A stretch of DNA of 12,217 nt from contig MIBK01000194.1 of assembly GCA_001829505.1 (NCBI GenBank), positions 1 through 12,217 of the forward strand, in the 5' to 3' direction. This document shows, in pieces, positions 5,450 to 12,217 of this stretch; position 1 is the stretch's first letter, and each line of letters starts with the position of its first letter. The notes beneath the pieces are model-generated. The model did no database searches. It saw only the letters and a program-made list of their open reading frames with translations, and had not been told where the DNA came from. This stretch comes from Spirochaetes bacterium RBG_16_67_19 (lineage in GTDB: Bacteria; Spirochaetota; Spirochaetia; SZUA-6; DRHE01). The translations under genes and the position numbers were made by a program.

Positions 5450-7105
5450 ATGGCCTCGAAGATGTCGGAAGCGATCAAGCTGCTGATCCAGGAACGCGGT
5501 ATCTCGGAGGAGCTGGTCCGCAAGACCATCGAAGAATCCCTGCTGGCCGCCTTCAAGAAGAAGTACGGCTCCATGGACAATGCCGTGGTCCGCTTCAGCG
5601 AGGACGGCAGCGAGGTGACCATTTTCGCCCGCAAAAAGATCGTTGAAGAGGACGACCTGGAGGACCCGCTGCGGGAGATTCCCCTGCCCGAAGCCGTGGA
5701 GCTCAACGAGGAGTGCGAGGTAGGAGACGAACTGCTGATCGAGATCAACCCGCTGGAGTTCGACCGCGGCGCGGTGCAGAGCGCCAAGCAGAAGACCAAG
5801 CAGACCCTGCGGGAGATCCAGAAGAACACCCTCTACTCCGAGTTCAAGGAGAAGGTGGGGGAGATGGTGATCGGCTACTACCAGCGGGAGCGCAACGGGA
5901 ACATCTACGTGGACCTGGGCAAGACCGAGGGGATACTGCCCAAGAAGTACCAGTCCCCGCGGGAGGTCTACCACCCCAGCGACCGGGTGCGGGCCCTGAT
6001 CTACGAGGTGGCCAAGTCCCCCACGGGGCTGCAGATCGTGCTTTCCCGCACCCACGCCGAGTTTGTCCGCAAGGTCTTCGAGCTGGAGGTGCCGGAGCTC
6101 TACGACCACACCATCGAGATCTACAAGATCGTGCGCGAGCCCGGCTACCGCACGAAGATGGCGGTCTATTCCAATCGCGAGGACGTGGACCCCGTGGGGG
6201 CCTGCGTCGGGCTGAAGGGCGTGCGCATCCAGGCCGTGGTCCGCGAGCTGGAAGGCGAAAAGATCGACGTGCTGAAGTACGATCCGGATCCGCGCACCTT
6301 CATCCGCAACGCTCTGCTGCCCGCCGAGGTGGAGCAGGTGGTCGTGCTGGACGAGGCCAAGAAGAGCGCCCTGGCGGTGGTGCAGGAAAACCAATTCTCC
6401 CTGGCCATCGGCAAGCAGGGCCTCAACGTGCGCCTGGCCAACCGCCTGGTGGACTGGAACATTGACGTCAAGACGGCGCAGCAGTTCTCCGAAATGGACA
6501 TGTCCGCGGAAACCAAGCGCGCCCTGTCGGCTCTGTTCGGGGATCTGGAGCCGACCGAGGAGATCAGCCGCATCAGCGAGCTGCCCGGCTTGAACGAGCG
6601 GCTGGTGGACATCCTCAAGGCCAACGGCATCGAGTACATCGAGAGCCTGATCTCCATGAGCGAGAAGGACATCGCCGGCCTGAGCGGGGTCTCCCCGGAC
6701 GACGCCCAGACCATTACCAAGGCCATTGCCGAGAACATCGAGGTGGTGGAGGAGAGCGAGGCCAAGGCTGATACCGAGGCTTCCGAAGCGGAAGCGCCCA
6801 AAGCGGGCCCCCCGGCCGAAGTGTCCGCGGAGGGCGCGCCTCCGGTGCCACCGGAAGCCGCTTCACCGCCGGCGGCGGGCACCAGCGCGCCGAAAAAAGC
6901 GCGTTTCGTGCCGGAGCCGGTGCCAACTCCGGTGCCAACTCCGGCGCCTGAGCAGAGCGCGCCGAAAGCGCAGGGCGCTGCCGCGCCGGCGGAGGAAACC
7001 TACGAATGTCCGGAATGCGGCGCGGCCATCCGCCCGGACATGACGGCTTGTCCAAACTGCGGCGTTGGTTTAAGCTTCGAGGAAGACGAAGGGCAAGATG
7101 GCTGA
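5450..7105 (+). CDS. nusA: Transcription termination/antitermination factor NusA with C-terminal zinc-ribbon-like module
   Basis: A 551 aa NusA that binds RNA polymerase and nascent RNA, affecting pausing, termination and antitermination. In order: RNA-polymerase-binding N-terminal domain (about 1-130), S1 domain (about 137-201), KH1 with GLKG at 254-257, KH2 with GKQG at 321-324, and a helix-hairpin-helix/acidic-repeat-like region (about 370-430, ELPGLNERLVDILKANGIEY). An 85-residue Ala/Pro/Glu-rich linker follows, then two Cys-Pro-x-Cys pairs (Cys520/523 and Cys534/537), consistent with a single zinc ribbon, and an acidic tail. E. coli and B. subtilis NusA lack this last module. I cannot say how common it is in spirochaetes. 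GAGGGAG at 5435-5441, overlapping the rimP stop, lies eight bases before the ATG. The last eight bases overlap infB. Confidence 0.97.
   Translation: MASKMSEAIKLLIQERGISEELVRKTIEESLLAAFKKKYGSMDNAVVRFSEDGSEVTIFARKKIVEEDDLEDPLREIPLPEAVELNEECEVGDELLIEINPLEFDRGAVQSAKQKTKQTLREIQKNTLYSEFKEKVGEMVIGYYQRERNGNIYVDLGKTEGILPKKYQSPREVYHPSDRVRALIYEVAKSPTGLQIVLSRTHAEFVRKVFELEVPELYDHTIEIYKIVREPGYRTKMAVYSNREDVDPVGACVGLKGVRIQAVVRELEGEKIDVLKYDPDPRTFIRNALLPAEVEQVVVLDEAKKSALAVVQENQFSLAIGKQGLNVRLANRLVDWNIDVKTAQQFSEMDMSAETKRALSALFGDLEPTEEISRISELPGLNERLVDILKANGIEYIESLISMSEKDIAGLSGVSPDDAQTITKAIAENIEVVEESEAKADTEASEAEAPKAGPPAEVSAEGAPPVPPEAASPPAAGTSAPKKARFVPEPVPTPVPTPAPEQSAPKAQGAAAPAEETYECPECGAAIRPDMTACPNCGVGLSFEEDEGQDG
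6917..6944 (+). repeat. 12-base tandem repeat in the NusA linker
   Basis: The unit CCGGTGCCAACT occurs twice in tandem (6917-6928 and 6929-6940), followed by a partial third CCGG. In the nusA frame it encodes repeated Pro-Val-Pro-Thr within the disordered linker before the zinc-ribbon-like end. The length is a multiple of three, so copy-number changes would keep the frame. Confidence 0.8.
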
Positions 7106-9566
7106 GGAACCGAAGAAACCCAAGGCAACGCTAATCAAGCACCGCAAGCCTCCAATGGCGGAGCCGGCCCCGGCGGCGCCGGAAGAGCTCGAGAAGAAGA
7201 AGATCGTCGTAGTCAAGAAGAAGGTGGTGGTAGTCAAGAAGACCGCCGCGCCGCCGATCGCGGGCTTCGCCCCGGTGGCCAAAGAGGCTCAGCCCGAGCC
7301 CAAGGTAGTCCCGGTTGGACCTCCGCGCGAACCGCCTCCCGCCGTCCCAAGCGAGACCGAATCAGTGACCCTCGAGCAGGTGCGGCGCAGCCAGCCCCCC
7401 GTCCGGCCGCCGCTGCCCCAGGAGCGCGACCGCCGGCCGCCGCCCCGCTACGGGCGTCCCGAGTACCGCCCGCCAGGCGGGGATTTCCGCCGGCCCGGCG
7501 GCCCCCCCGGCGGAGGCTACCGCGGGCCCGGCGGCCCGCCCAGGCCTTACGACCGGCGCCCGGGCCCCGGCGGTCCCCGGCCCTACGACCGGCGTCCGGG
7601 TGGTCCTCCGCCCAGACCGGCACCCTCCACGGGCACTGGCACCGACAAGGCGGGAGCGGGCAAGAAGGTTTTCAAGGCCAAGAAAAAGGCCGACTACTCC
7701 AAGAACCGTTTCGAGGAGCATCAGGAAAAGGTCCTCAGCCAGAAAAAGAAGCTCAACCAGAAGATCAATCCGGTGCCGCGCGAGATCGCCATCATGGAGG
7801 TGATCACGGTCTCGGAGCTGGCCCGCAAGATGAACCTCAAGGCTTCGGAGCTGATCTCCAAGCTGATGAGCATGGGCATGATGGTGACCATCAACCAGCA
7901 GATCGACGCCGAGACGGCCACCCTGCTGGCGGCGGAGTACAGCTGCAAGGTCAAGATCGTCTCCTTGTACGAAGAAACGATCATCGCCACCGAGACGGAC
8001 AAGGCCGAGGACCTGCGGCCCCGTCCGCCGATCGTCACGGTGATGGGCCACGTCGACCACGGCAAGACCAAGCTCCTCGACGCCATCCGCACCACCAACG
8101 TGGTGGATTCCGAGTTCGGCGGGATCACCCAGCACATCGGAGCCTACACCGTGGATGTGCCCCAGGGGCGCATCGTGTTCCTGGACACGCCGGGCCACGA
8201 GGCCTTCACCTTCATGCGCGCCCGCGGGGCCCAGATCACCGACCTGGTCATCCTGGTGGTGGCCGCCAATGACGGGGTCATGCCCCAGACCGTGGAAGCC
8301 ATCAGCCATGCCAAGGCGGCGAAAGTGCCGATCATCGTGGCGGTGAATAAGATAGACCTGCCGGAGGCCAATGTCGAGCGGGTGAAGAAGCAACTGGCAG
8401 AGCACGGCCTGATCCCCGAGACCTGGGGCGGGCACACCCAGTACTGCGAGATTTCGGCGCTGAAGCGCCAGGGCATCAAGGAGCTGCTGGACGCGATCCT
8501 GCTGCAGAGTGAAATCCTGGAGCTGAAGGCCAGCTACGAGGCCCGCGCCGAGGGCCGGATCGTGGAGTCCAAGATCGATTTCGGCAGGGGCATTGTGGCC
8601 ACCGCCCTGATCCAGCGCGGCACCCTGCGGGTGGGCGATTCCTTCGTGGCCGGCGTCTACCCGGGGAAGGTGCGGGCCCTGTTCAGCGACAAGGGGGAAA
8701 AGCTGGAGGAGTCCACCCCCTCCATCCCCGTGGAGATCCTGGGCTTTACCGGCATCCCCAACGCCGGCGACCCCTTCCAGGTCACCGAAAGCGAGAAGGA
8801 GGCCCGGCAGATCGGCGCCAAACGCCAGGAGCTGAAAAAGCACGAGGAGTCCAAGAACATCAAGAAGGTCACCCTGGACACCCTGTACGACAAGATCAAG
8901 GACGGGGAAATTCGGGAGCTGAAGATCATCATCAAGGGCGACGTGCACGGCTCGGTGGAGGCGCTGCAGAACTCCCTGGAGAAGCTCAGCACCTCGGAAG
9001 TCCGCCTGAACGTCCTGCACGCTGGCGCGGGGGCCATCGACCGCAGCGACGTGCTGCTGGCTTCCACCTACAGCGCCATCATCGTGGGCTTCAACGTGCG
9101 CCCGACCCCGGCCACCCAGCACCTGGCGGACAGCGAGAAGGTGGAGATCCGCAAGTACAACATCATCTACAACGTCATCGACGAAATCAAGGCCGCCATG
9201 GAGGGCATGCTGGCCCCGAGCCTGGAGGAGCAGACCATCGGCACCGCGGAGGTGCGCGACCTGTTCAAGATCCCCAAAATCGGAATCATCGCCGGCTGCC
9301 ACGTGACCGACGGGGTCATGCGCCGCAACGCCTCCGTGCGCCTGGTGCGGGACGGAGTGGTCATTTACACCGGCAAGATCACCTCCCTGAAGCGGTTCAA
9401 GGAAGACGCCCGGGAGGTGGAAGCGGGCTACGAGTGCGGCATCGGGGTGGAGAACTACAACGACCTGAAAGCCGGCGACATACTGGAGGCCTTCGAGATC
9501 ATCAAGAAGGCCAAGACGCTGCAAGGACCGGGTTCCGATGTCGGAAGTAAGGCAAAAGAGGGTTGA
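7098..9566 (+). CDS. infB: Translation initiation factor IF-2
   Basis: An 822 aa IF-2, the GTPase that places initiator tRNA on the 30S subunit and promotes subunit joining. The N-terminus has basic-valine stretches ([16 protein letters not shown], residues 33-48) and then a Pro/Gly/Arg/Tyr-rich disordered segment (about 112-174) with YDRRPG repeats. An IF2N domain follows (about 233-285, [19 protein letters not shown]). The G domain shows G1 GHVDHGKT (317-324), G2 with [11 protein letters not shown]3 DTPGHE (363-368), G4 NKID (417-420) and G5 SAL. Domains II, III and the C-terminal tRNA-binding domain IV are complete, ending with [30 protein letters not shown] 7098 has AAGGG at 7089-7093 and overlaps the end of nusA by eight bases, so translational coupling is likely. 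Its 3' end overlaps rbfA by 29 bases. Confidence 0.98.
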   Translation: MAEEPKKPKATLIKHRKPPMAEPAPAAPEELEKKKIVVVKKKVVVVKKTAAPPIAGFAPVAKEAQPEPKVVPVGPPREPPPAVPSETESVTLEQVRRSQPPVRPPLPQERDRRPPPRYGRPEYRPPGGDFRRPGGPPGGGYRGPGGPPRPYDRRPGPGGPRPYDRRPGGPPPRPAPSTGTGTDKAGAGKKVFKAKKKADYSKNRFEEHQEKVLSQKKKLNQKINPVPREIAIMEVITVSELARKMNLKASELISKLMSMGMMVTINQQIDAETATLLAAEYSCKVKIVSLYEETIIATETDKAEDLRPRPPIVTVMGHVDHGKTKLLDAIRTTNVVDSEFGGITQHIGAYTVDVPQGRIVFLDTPGHEAFTFMRARGAQITDLVILVVAANDGVMPQTVEAISHAKAAKVPIIVAVNKIDLPEANVERVKKQLAEHGLIPETWGGHTQYCEISALKRQGIKELLDAILLQSEILELKASYEARAEGRIVESKIDFGRGIVATALIQRGTLRVGDSFVAGVYPGKVRALFSDKGEKLEESTPSIPVEILGFTGIPNAGDPFQVTESEKEARQIGAKRQELKKHEESKNIKKVTLDTLYDKIKDGEIRELKIIIKGDVHGSVEALQNSLEKLSTSEVRLNVLHAGAGAIDRSDVLLASTYSAIIVGFNVRPTPATQHLADSEKVEIRKYNIIYNVIDEIKAAMEGMLAPSLEEQTIGTAEVRDLFKIPKIGIIAGCHVTDGVMRRNASVRLVRDGVVIYTGKITSLKRFKEDAREVEAGYECGIGVENYNDLKAGDILEAFEIIKKAKTLQGPGSDVGSKAKEG
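7209..7241 (+). repeat. Short direct repeat in the infB N-terminal coding region
   Basis: GTAGTCAAGAAG appears at 7209-7220 and again at 7230-7241 with a 21-base period. It encodes the repeated Val-Val-Lys-Lys stretches of the IF-2 N-terminus. It probably reflects expansion of a basic-hydrophobic tract rather than a separate element. Confidence 0.7.
7431..7619 (+). repeat. Low-complexity Pro/Gly/Arg-coding tract in infB
   Basis: About 190 bases encode a Pro-Gly-Arg-rich region (IF-2 residues about 112-174) with recurring GGPP, RRPG and two PYDRRPG units. The DNA is extremely GC-rich with many C and G runs and near-repeats, and would be prone to slippage. It forms the disordered linker between the basic N-terminus and the IF2N domain. 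Confidence 0.75.
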
Positions 9567-9885
9567 AAGCCTCATCCGGGAGCACGTCGCGGCATTGATC
9601 CACAGCCAGACCATCAAGGACCCGCGCGTGCTTCCGCTGGCCGTGGTGACCCAGGTGGCCGCTTCCAATGACCTCAAACACGCGAAAGTGTTCATTTCCT
9701 GCTACGATGCCGCGCTGCGAGCCCACTGCGTGGAGGCCCTCAACCATGCGGCGGGCTTCGTGCAGAGGGAGATAGCCGGCGGTCTGCGCCTGCGCTTCGT
9801 GCCCCGGCTCACCTTCGTGGAGGACTCCTCCATCGAGCAGGGGTTCCGCATCGCCCAGAAGTTGAGGGAAATCTCCAAGGAATGA
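9538..9885 (+). CDS. rbfA: 30S ribosome-binding factor RbfA
   Basis: A 115 aa protein with normal RbfA length and pattern: N-terminal [16 protein letters not shown] helix, IKDPRVLPLAVVTQVAASNDLKHAKVFIS (the KH-like core), a helix beginning AALNHAAGF-like in the middle, REIAGGLRLRFVPRLTFVEDSSIEQGFRIAQKLREI at the end. RbfA helps fold the central pseudoknot of 16S rRNA and acts late in 30S assembly, functionally next to RimP at the head of the same operon. The ATG at 9538 lies inside the infB end (29-base overlap), with AAGGA at 9523-9527 ten bases upstream. The stop overlaps the truB start as ATGA. Both junctions suggest coupled translation at fixed ratios. Confidence 0.95.
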   Translation: MSEVRQKRVESLIREHVAALIHSQTIKDPRVLPLAVVTQVAASNDLKHAKVFISCYDAALRAHCVEALNHAAGFVQREIAGGLRLRFVPRLTFVEDSSIEQGFRIAQKLREISKE

Positions 9886-10766
9886 AGCCCCCCTCCGGGC
9901 TGGTGCTTCTGGACAAGCCTGAAGGCCTGACCTCCTTCCAGGCCCTGGGCGCCTTGAAGAAGGCGCTGGACCTGCGTCAGGTAGGGCACCTGGGCACCCT
10001 GGACCGCTTTGCCAGTGGCCTGCTGCCGGCGCTGGTCGGCTCCAGCACCCGCCTGGCCTTCCTGTTCGAAGACGCGGACAAGGCCTACCGGGCGGTTTTC
10101 CAGCTTGGGCGCAGCACCGCCACCCTGGACCCGGAGGGCGAGATCGTGTCGGAGGCTCCGGTGCCTTCGCTGGAGCGAATCCAGCAGGCCCTGGAGTGCT
10201 TCCGCGGCCGGATCCAGCAGACCCCTCCCGAGTACTCGGCGGTGCACGTCGGGGGCCAGAGAGCCTACCAGCTGGCCCGCGCGGGGCGAAAGCCGGAGCT
10301 CCAGCCGCGCGAGGTGACGATTCACCGCATCGAGGTGCTGCGCTTCGAGCCCCCCGAGCTGGAGCTGGCCATAGACTGCTCCAAGGGAACCTACGTGCGG
10401 GCCCTGGCCCGGGACCTGGGCCGGCTGGCGGGCTCCTGCGCCTACGTGAGCAGGCTCGCGCGCCTGCGGGTCGGGGATTTCCGCCTGGAGGAAGCGGTGG
10501 CCCCGCAGGATTTCCAGGCTGCCACGCACCTGTTTCCGCCGGCCCGCTTCCTGCCGCGACTCGCCGGCGTGGCAATGCTCAGCCTGGACCCCGGCCGGCG
10601 CGCCGAGGTCCTGAACGGCCGGCCCTTCAGCGAGGACTGGTGCCTTTCCCCGCCCCGGCAGGACGGCCTCTACGCGGTGCTCGATGGCGAGGGCGGGCTC
10701 CTGGCGGTGGTCTGGCGCAGCGGCGGCCGCTACGAGTACCGGGCCGTCATTCCGGAAGGCCGCTGA
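9882..10766 (+). CDS. truB: tRNA pseudouridine-55 synthase TruB
   Basis: A 294 aa TruB that converts U55 of the tRNA T-arm to pseudouridine. It opens with GLVLLDKPEGLTSFQ (motif I-like), followed by VGHLGTLDRFASGLLP (34-49) with catalytic Asp41. AYRAVFQLGRSTATLDPEG follows, then PPEYSAVHVGGQRAYQLARAG and CSKGTYVRALARDLG. A C-terminal PUA-like RNA-binding domain ends in VVWRSGGRYEYRAVI. The residue after the catalytic Leu-Asp is Arg, where most bacteria have Pro (GTLDP). Spirochaete TruBs, as I recall, often read TLDxFA, so this looks like a lineage trait. It starts at ATG 9882 through an ATGA overlap with rbfA. The nearest purine-rich site with usable spacing is GAGGGA at 9864-9869. One base separates it from ribF. 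Confidence 0.95.
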   Translation: MKPPSGLVLLDKPEGLTSFQALGALKKALDLRQVGHLGTLDRFASGLLPALVGSSTRLAFLFEDADKAYRAVFQLGRSTATLDPEGEIVSEAPVPSLERIQQALECFRGRIQQTPPEYSAVHVGGQRAYQLARAGRKPELQPREVTIHRIEVLRFEPPELELAIDCSKGTYVRALARDLGRLAGSCAYVSRLARLRVGDFRLEEAVAPQDFQAATHLFPPARFLPRLAGVAMLSLDPGRRAEVLNGRPFSEDWCLSPPRQDGLYAVLDGEGGLLAVVWRSGGRYEYRAVIPEGR

Positions 10767-10767
10767 A

Positions 10768-11541
10768 ATGACCATCCTGCCCTGGGAAAGCCTCGCCCCG
10801 CTGCGCGATCCGCCCAGCGCGTTGACCATTGGGGTGTTCGACGGCATCCACTTGGGCCACCAGCGACTCATCGCCGAGATCGTGGAGGCCTCCCCCGGCC
10901 TGGTCCCCGTGGTCTGCAGCTTCCGGCAGAACCCCGCCAGCGTTCTGGGCAGCCGCCAGGTGCCGGGCAGCATCCTGTCGCTGCGCCAGAGAGTGCGCAA
11001 GCTGGAGTCCCTGAGAGTGCGCTACCTGGTCCTGATTGACTTTTCCATCGAAATAAGTACACTGACTGGGGCGGATTTCTTTGCTATGCTCGAGCGGGCC
11101 TTCGACATCCGCCGCCTGGTGGTAGGCTACAATTTCCACATGGGGCGCGGGAGGAGCACGGGCATCCGCGAGTTGGAGTCCCTGTTGAGCCCCGCGCGCA
11201 CGCGGCTCACGGTCGTCCCGGCGGCCCATTATGGGAACCGGGTCGTGAGCAGTTCCCGCATCCGCGACGCGATCCTTCAGGCCGGGTTCCAGGAGGCGCG
11301 GGAGATGCTGGGCCACGATTACTGCCTGGACCTGGAGGGCGCGGAGCCGGCATTGCGAGGGACGGCGGCCAGCGTGGACCGCAGGCTCATCCGTCAGGTC
11401 CTGCCGCCCGTGGGAAGCTACCGCGCCGTGTTGCGCGGCGAAGCGGCCAGGCTCCGCACCCAGGTGACCCTTACCGCCGACACGCTGGAGTGGGACTCCG
11501 GCGCCGGCTGGCGGGTTTCGGAAATATGCTTTAGCGATTAG
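10768..11541 (+). CDS. ribF: RibF-type FAD synthetase (FMN adenylyltransferase), riboflavin kinase domain reduced or absent
   Basis: A 257 aa protein. The N-terminal nucleotidyltransferase domain is convincing: TIGVFDGIHLGHQRLI (20-35), CSFRQNPASVL, LVVGYNFHMGRGRSTG and SSSRIRDAIL (161-170), followed by AREMLGHDYCLDLEG. Typical bifunctional RibF proteins are about 300-320 aa with a C-terminal riboflavin kinase domain carrying a GFPTAN-type motif. Here only about 66 residues follow and that motif is absent, although LPPVGSYRAVLRG faintly recalls the kinase's 'LP..GVY' strand. It probably adenylates FMN to FAD, with riboflavin kinase doubtful. ATG 10768 is preferred over the in-frame ATG at 10684: GGAAGG at 10754-10759 precedes it by eight bases, it sits one base after truB, and the N-terminus then looks normal. 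The stop codon forms part of the rpsO Shine-Dalgarno sequence. Confidence 0.88.
   Translation: MTILPWESLAPLRDPPSALTIGVFDGIHLGHQRLIAEIVEASPGLVPVVCSFRQNPASVLGSRQVPGSILSLRQRVRKLESLRVRYLVLIDFSIEISTLTGADFFAMLERAFDIRRLVVGYNFHMGRGRSTGIRELESLLSPARTRLTVVPAAHYGNRVVSSSRIRDAILQAGFQEAREMLGHDYCLDLEGAEPALRGTAASVDRRLIRQVLPPVGSYRAVLRGEAARLRTQVTLTADTLEWDSGAGWRVSEICFSD
11036..11063 (+). promoter_or_regulatory. Candidate internal promoter 1 in ribF (upstream of rpsO-pnp)
   Basis: TTGACT (11036-11041, 5/6) is followed after 16 bases by TACACT (11058-11063, 4/6). The region is an A/T-rich island inside GC-rich coding sequence. It includes the consecutive codons ATA, AGT and ACA (11053-11061), which look rare in this DNA. 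It could supply extra transcription of rpsO and pnp. Confidence 0.4.
11062..11090 (+). promoter_or_regulatory. Candidate internal promoter 2 in ribF (upstream of rpsO-pnp)
   Basis: CTGACT (11062-11067, 4/6) and TATGCT (11085-11090, 4/6) are 17 bases apart, directly after candidate promoter 1. The spacing is ideal and the hexamers moderate. It lies about 460 bases before the rpsO start codon. It may be a fortuitous match in a locally A/T-rich stretch. Confidence 0.3.
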
Positions 11542-11545
11542 GAGG
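11540..11545 (+). promoter_or_regulatory. Consensus Shine-Dalgarno site of rpsO overlapping the ribF stop
   Basis: AGGAGG at 11540-11545 is a full-consensus ribosome binding site eight bases before the rpsO ATG at 11554. Its first two bases belong to the ribF TAG stop (11539-11541). It is the strongest such site in the window, as expected for an abundant ribosomal protein. Confidence 0.9.
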
Positions 11546-11553
11546 AACGGCAC

Positions 11554-11823
11554 ATGTCCTTTACCAAGGAAAAGAAGCAGGAAGTCATCAAGGAGTTCGG
11601 CAGGACGGAGAAGGATACCGGGTCCGCGGAGGTGCAGGTGGCCCTGCTGACCCGGCGCATCGAAGAGCTCACGGAGCACTTCAAGACCAATCCCAAGGAC
11701 CACAACTCCCGGCGCGGCCTCTTGAAGCTGGTCGGCCAGCGGCGGCGGATGCTCAACTACATGAAGAAGACCGACATCGCCAAGTACAGGGAAATCATCA
11801 ACAAGCTCTCCTTGAGGAAGTAG
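11554..11823 (+). CDS. rpsO: 30S ribosomal protein S15
   Basis: An 89 aa protein, exactly the usual S15 length, with all landmarks: [69 protein letters not shown] and the closing [13 protein letters not shown]15 binds the central domain of 16S rRNA early in 30S assembly. In several bacteria it represses its own mRNA through a structured leader. Here the leader would lie in the ribF 3' coding region, and I could not confirm an S15-binding fold there by eye. It is followed after one base by pnp. That differs from E. coli, where a gap with a terminator, a promoter and an RNase III site separates the two genes. Confidence 0.98.
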   Translation: MSFTKEKKQEVIKEFGRTEKDTGSAEVQVALLTRRIEELTEHFKTNPKDHNSRRGLLKLVGQRRRMLNYMKKTDIAKYREIINKLSLRK

Positions 11824-11824
11824 C

Positions 11825-12217
11825 ATGGAACATCGTGTAGGCTTGAAAATCGGCGACGACGAGCTCGTGCTGGAAAGCGGGAGAATGGCCAAGCAGGCCA
11901 ATGGCGCGGTGTTCGCCCGCTACGCGGGCTCGGCGGTCATCGCCACCGCCTGCGCCGGCCAGCCCAGGGCCGAACCGCTCTCCTTCATCCCGCTTTCGGT
12001 GGAGTACAACGAGAAGTACTACGCCGCGGGGAAGATCCCCGGGGGGTTCATCAAACGGGAGGGCAGGCCCAAGGACCGCGAAATCCTGGTCTCCCGCCTG
12101 ATCGACCGCCCCATGCGGCCCCTTTTCTCCAAGAAGTTCAAGCGGGAGATCCAGATCATCCCCACGGTGGTCTCCACCGACCAGATCAACCCGCCGGACG
12201 TGATCGCCATCGTGGCG
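11825..12217 (+). CDS. pnp: Polynucleotide phosphorylase, N-terminal part (3' end outside window)
   Basis: The frame is open from ATG 11825 to the right edge: 131 codons of a protein normally near 700 aa. The visible part is the first RNase PH domain: [64 protein letters not shown], and [19 protein letters not shown] followed by the 'D..NPPDVIAI' region. PNPase degrades RNA 3' to 5' with phosphate and can also add tails. The start is supported by GAGGAAG at 11814-11820, five bases upstream, inside the end of rpsO. Only one base separates it from the rpsO stop, so the two are translated from one mRNA. The catalytic second RNase PH, KH and S1 domains are beyond the window. Confidence 0.96.
   Translation, partial: MEHRVGLKIGDDELVLESGRMAKQANGAVFARYAGSAVIATACAGQPRAEPLSFIPLSVEYNEKYYAAGKIPGGFIKREGRPKDREILVSRLIDRPMRPLFSKKFKREIQIIPTVVSTDQINPPDVIAIVA

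Noticed and set aside
5369..6394. 341-codon minus-strand frame opposite rimP and nusA
   Set aside because: Antisense shadow of well-supported nusA, with His/Leu/Gln/Asp-rich composition and no motifs.
7362..9695. 777-codon open frame on the minus strand opposite infB
   Set aside because: It is antisense to a certain infB. Its predicted product is an unstructured mix rich in His, Gln, Leu and Asp, typical of antisense shadows of GC-rich genes, and it has no start signal or domain.
10684..10767. 28-codon N-terminal extension of ribF
   Set aside because: It lies inside truB out of frame and adds an Ala/Ser-rich leader with no signal features. ATG 10768 has a well-spaced GGAAGG and fits the family's N-terminus.
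10747..11901. 384-codon minus-strand frame opposite ribF and rpsO
   Set aside because: Antisense to two certain genes, with no motif or start signal. Similar frames at 9702-11000, 9502-10575 and 4186-4650 were dismissed for the same reason.

Overview
The window is about 12.2 kb of GC-rich bacterial DNA (roughly two thirds G+C by eye, not computed). It carries mostly core informational genes. The order ompH-like / ruvX / mutS / comF / rimP / nusA / infB / rbfA / truB / ribF / rpsO / pnp closely matches, from memory, the spirochaete arrangement: Borrelia has ompH-mutS-comF-...-nusA-infB-rbfA-truB-rpsO-pnp, and Treponema has bamA-ompH-mutS. A TruB active-site loop reading TLDRFASG and an IF2 N-terminus rich in [12 protein letters not shown] stretches fit the same group. 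I infer a high-GC member of the Spirochaetota, probably free-living or from a metagenome. This is inference from gene order, not a search result.

Layout. 1-759: the 3' end of an OmpH/Skp-like chaperone gene and ruvX, two bases apart, as the tail of an upstream operon. 760-941: a short region with a proline-rich 51-53 aa reading frame on the minus strand and a face-to-face promoter pair shared with mutS. 942-3572: mutS. 3583-4125 (minus): an unrecognised 180 aa helical protein with a near-consensus promoter and its own intrinsic terminator. 4216-4893: comF. 4894-4986: a promoter, a short leader and a strong intrinsic terminator placed directly before rimP. 4987 to the end: a tightly packed operon rimP-nusA-infB-rbfA-truB-ribF-rpsO-pnp, with gaps of 1-13 bases or overlaps of 4-29 bases. 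pnp runs off the right edge.

How the genes work together. The right-hand operon covers 30S maturation (RimP, RbfA), transcription elongation and termination (NusA), translation initiation (IF2), tRNA pseudouridylation (TruB), FAD synthesis (RibF), ribosomal protein S15 and RNA decay (PNPase). The left half is DNA repair (MutS, RuvX), outer-membrane biogenesis (OmpH) and a ComF-type phosphoribosyltransferase-like protein.

Most notable signals: (1) a terminator abutting rimP downstream of a good promoter, which looks like an attenuator for the nusA operon; (2) promoters whose -10 boxes lie only 6-8 bases before start codons, suggesting leaderless mRNAs for mutS, the two minus-strand genes and possibly comF; (3) a NusA with a C-terminal four-cysteine zinc-ribbon-like module; (4) a RibF lacking a recognisable riboflavin kinase domain; (5) a run of rare codons in ribF coinciding with promoter-like sequences upstream of rpsO-pnp. 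No mobile elements, CRISPR arrays, tRNA or rRNA genes were seen. No gene-free stretch exceeds 300 bases.
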